Assembly (NCBI GenBank): GCA_963805325.1
Contig: CAWDTS010000015.1
Span: forward strand, 248,001-312,000
Direction of reading: 5' to 3'
Origin: DASWJZ01 sp963805325
GTDB taxonomy: Bacteria; Pseudomonadota; Alphaproteobacteria; Rhizobiales; Afifellaceae
Length of the DNA stretch: 64,000 nucleotides
The notes below the pieces were generated by a model. The model saw only the letters and a program-made list of their open reading frames with translations, had not been told where the DNA came from and made no database searches. A program made the translations under genes and the position numbers. This document shows, one piece after another, positions 63,342-64,000 of this stretch. Position 1 is the first letter of the stretch; every line of letters starts with the position of its first letter.

Positions 63342-64000
63342 TTGACGGGAAGGGTGGCGATCCTGGCAGACGATCTCAGTGGAGCACTGGACACGGCGGC
63401 CGCATTTGCGACGCCGCGGGCGTCGATCCCGGTGTTCTGGAACCCGCATGCGGCGCCCGCCGCCGGCAGCTTCGCCCTCGACAGTGAAACGCGCGACGTC
63501 GGCTCAAGCGACGCGCGCACAAAGGTGCTCGACCACCTGCCGGAAGCGCTGAAACGTCAGATCGTCTACAAGAAGATCAACTCGCAATTGCGCGGCAACA
63601 CGGTCGCGGAGATCGCGGCCTGCACCGACAGCGGACATTTCGGCAGCGTCGTCGTCGCGCCGGCCTTTCCCGCTCAGAACCGCATCACGCGCGGTGGAAC
63701 GCAGTTCGTTGCAACCGAAGCCGGGTGGGTTCCACTCTACCCCTCTTTGCTCGACAGCCTGCAACAATGCACCTCCGCGCCCCGCAGCATCGGACGCGGA
63801 GAACCGATCACTGGCGGCGGCGTGTTCGTCTGTGATGCAGAGGATGAGCACGACCTTGCGACCATCGCGCATTCGGCTTCCGCTCTCGATGAGCCGGTGC
63901 TGTGGTGCGGATCGGCAGGTCTTGGACGCGCATTGGCCGGACCGCCTGCGACGGTCGCTCTGCCTGACGCCCTGCCCGTTCTGGCAGTTACCGCCAGTCG
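63342..64000 (+). CDS. Four-carbon-acid-sugar kinase family protein, 5' part (runs off the window)
   Basis: The frame from TTG 63342 is open to the window end and encodes 219 residues. GGAGGG lies 11 bases upstream and no ATG is available; GTG 63354 is the alternative start. The N-terminal RVAILADDLSGALDTAAAF is the signature of the DUF1537/OtnK-DtnK family. The segment VYKKINSQLRGNTVAEIAA supplies the substrate-binding Lys and Arg, and VVVAPAFPAQNRITRGG the second loop. Relatives phosphorylate 3-oxo-tetronates or related acid sugars. With the DeoR regulator, sugar importer and a beta-hydroxyacid dehydrogenase nearby, a tetronate-type pathway is plausible. Confidence 0.85.
   Translation, partial: MTGRVAILADDLSGALDTAAAFATPRASIPVFWNPHAAPAAGSFALDSETRDVGSSDARTKVLDHLPEALKRQIVYKKINSQLRGNTVAEIAACTDSGHFGSVVVAPAFPAQNRITRGGTQFVATEAGWVPLYPSLLDSLQQCTSAPRSIGRGEPITGGGVFVCDAEDEHDLATIAHSASALDEPVLWCGSAGLGRALAGPPATVALPDALPVLAVTAS

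Overview
The window is about 64 kb of GC-rich DNA whose gene content points to an alphaproteobacterium of the order Hyphomicrobiales (Rhizobiales). The best sequence-level clue is an intergenic palindromic repeat at 33429-33529, of a type scattered through genomes of this order. I see no tRNA, rRNA, CRISPR array, insertion sequence or integrase.

Layout. (1) 1-22254 is mostly housekeeping and accessory chromosome: the end of a DUF4159/membrane-protein gene pair, a GNAT acetyltransferase, a glutathionyl-hydroquinone reductase-like GST, a Nudix hydrolase, a metallophosphoesterase, a YbaK-type editing protein, an L,D-transpeptidase, a TadG-like VWA pilus protein, an MFS transporter, a cupin, a MetE-like methyltransferase, two SDRs, hemC, an aldo/keto reductase, an AhpD-like protein and a GGDEF/EAL protein. 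(2) 22447-34020 is a one-direction redox island: an FNR/FixK-like box, a GltD-like ferredoxin-type flavoprotein, pyruvate:ferredoxin oxidoreductase, a dihydroorotate-dehydrogenase-like flavoprotein, and a complete group 3b-type bidirectional [NiFe] hydrogenase (beta, gamma, delta and alpha subunits) with a stand-alone cyclic-nucleotide-binding protein and a maturation protease. Together they could pass electrons between pyruvate, ferredoxin, NAD(P)H and H2 under low oxygen. (3) 34640-42140 is a minus-strand catabolic operon: two Rieske oxygenases, a FAD ferredoxin-reductase-type protein, an amidase, a DUF1116 protein and two tandem paralogues of a family I do not recognise. (4) 42404-58999 is a transport and catabolism region: two polar-amino-acid-type ABC systems, a HisC-like aminotransferase, a DUF6282 metal-dependent hydrolase, an M29/NicX-like protein, a LysR regulator, a two-subunit thiamine-diphosphate decarboxylase, a DHDPS-family aldolase/lyase, an RraA-family protein, an aldo/keto reductase, a GMC oxidoreductase and a beta-hydroxyacid dehydrogenase. 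(5) 59090-64000 holds a sugar-type ABC transporter, a DeoR regulator and the start of a four-carbon-acid-sugar kinase (TTG start, cut by the window end).

A quality caveat runs through the window. Nine otherwise well-conserved genes contain ten single-base frameshifts, and every one is a +1 insertion. One more gene has an in-frame TAG. A uniform sign of indel fits sequencing or consensus error better than gene decay, so I annotate these genes at full length and flag them.

The most promising candidate for something undescribed is the 34640-42140 operon. It combines Rieske oxygenases, an amidase, an orphan DUF1116 protein and a tandem pair of unknown ~208-residue proteins. The second candidate is the combined PFOR/flavoprotein/group 3b hydrogenase island.
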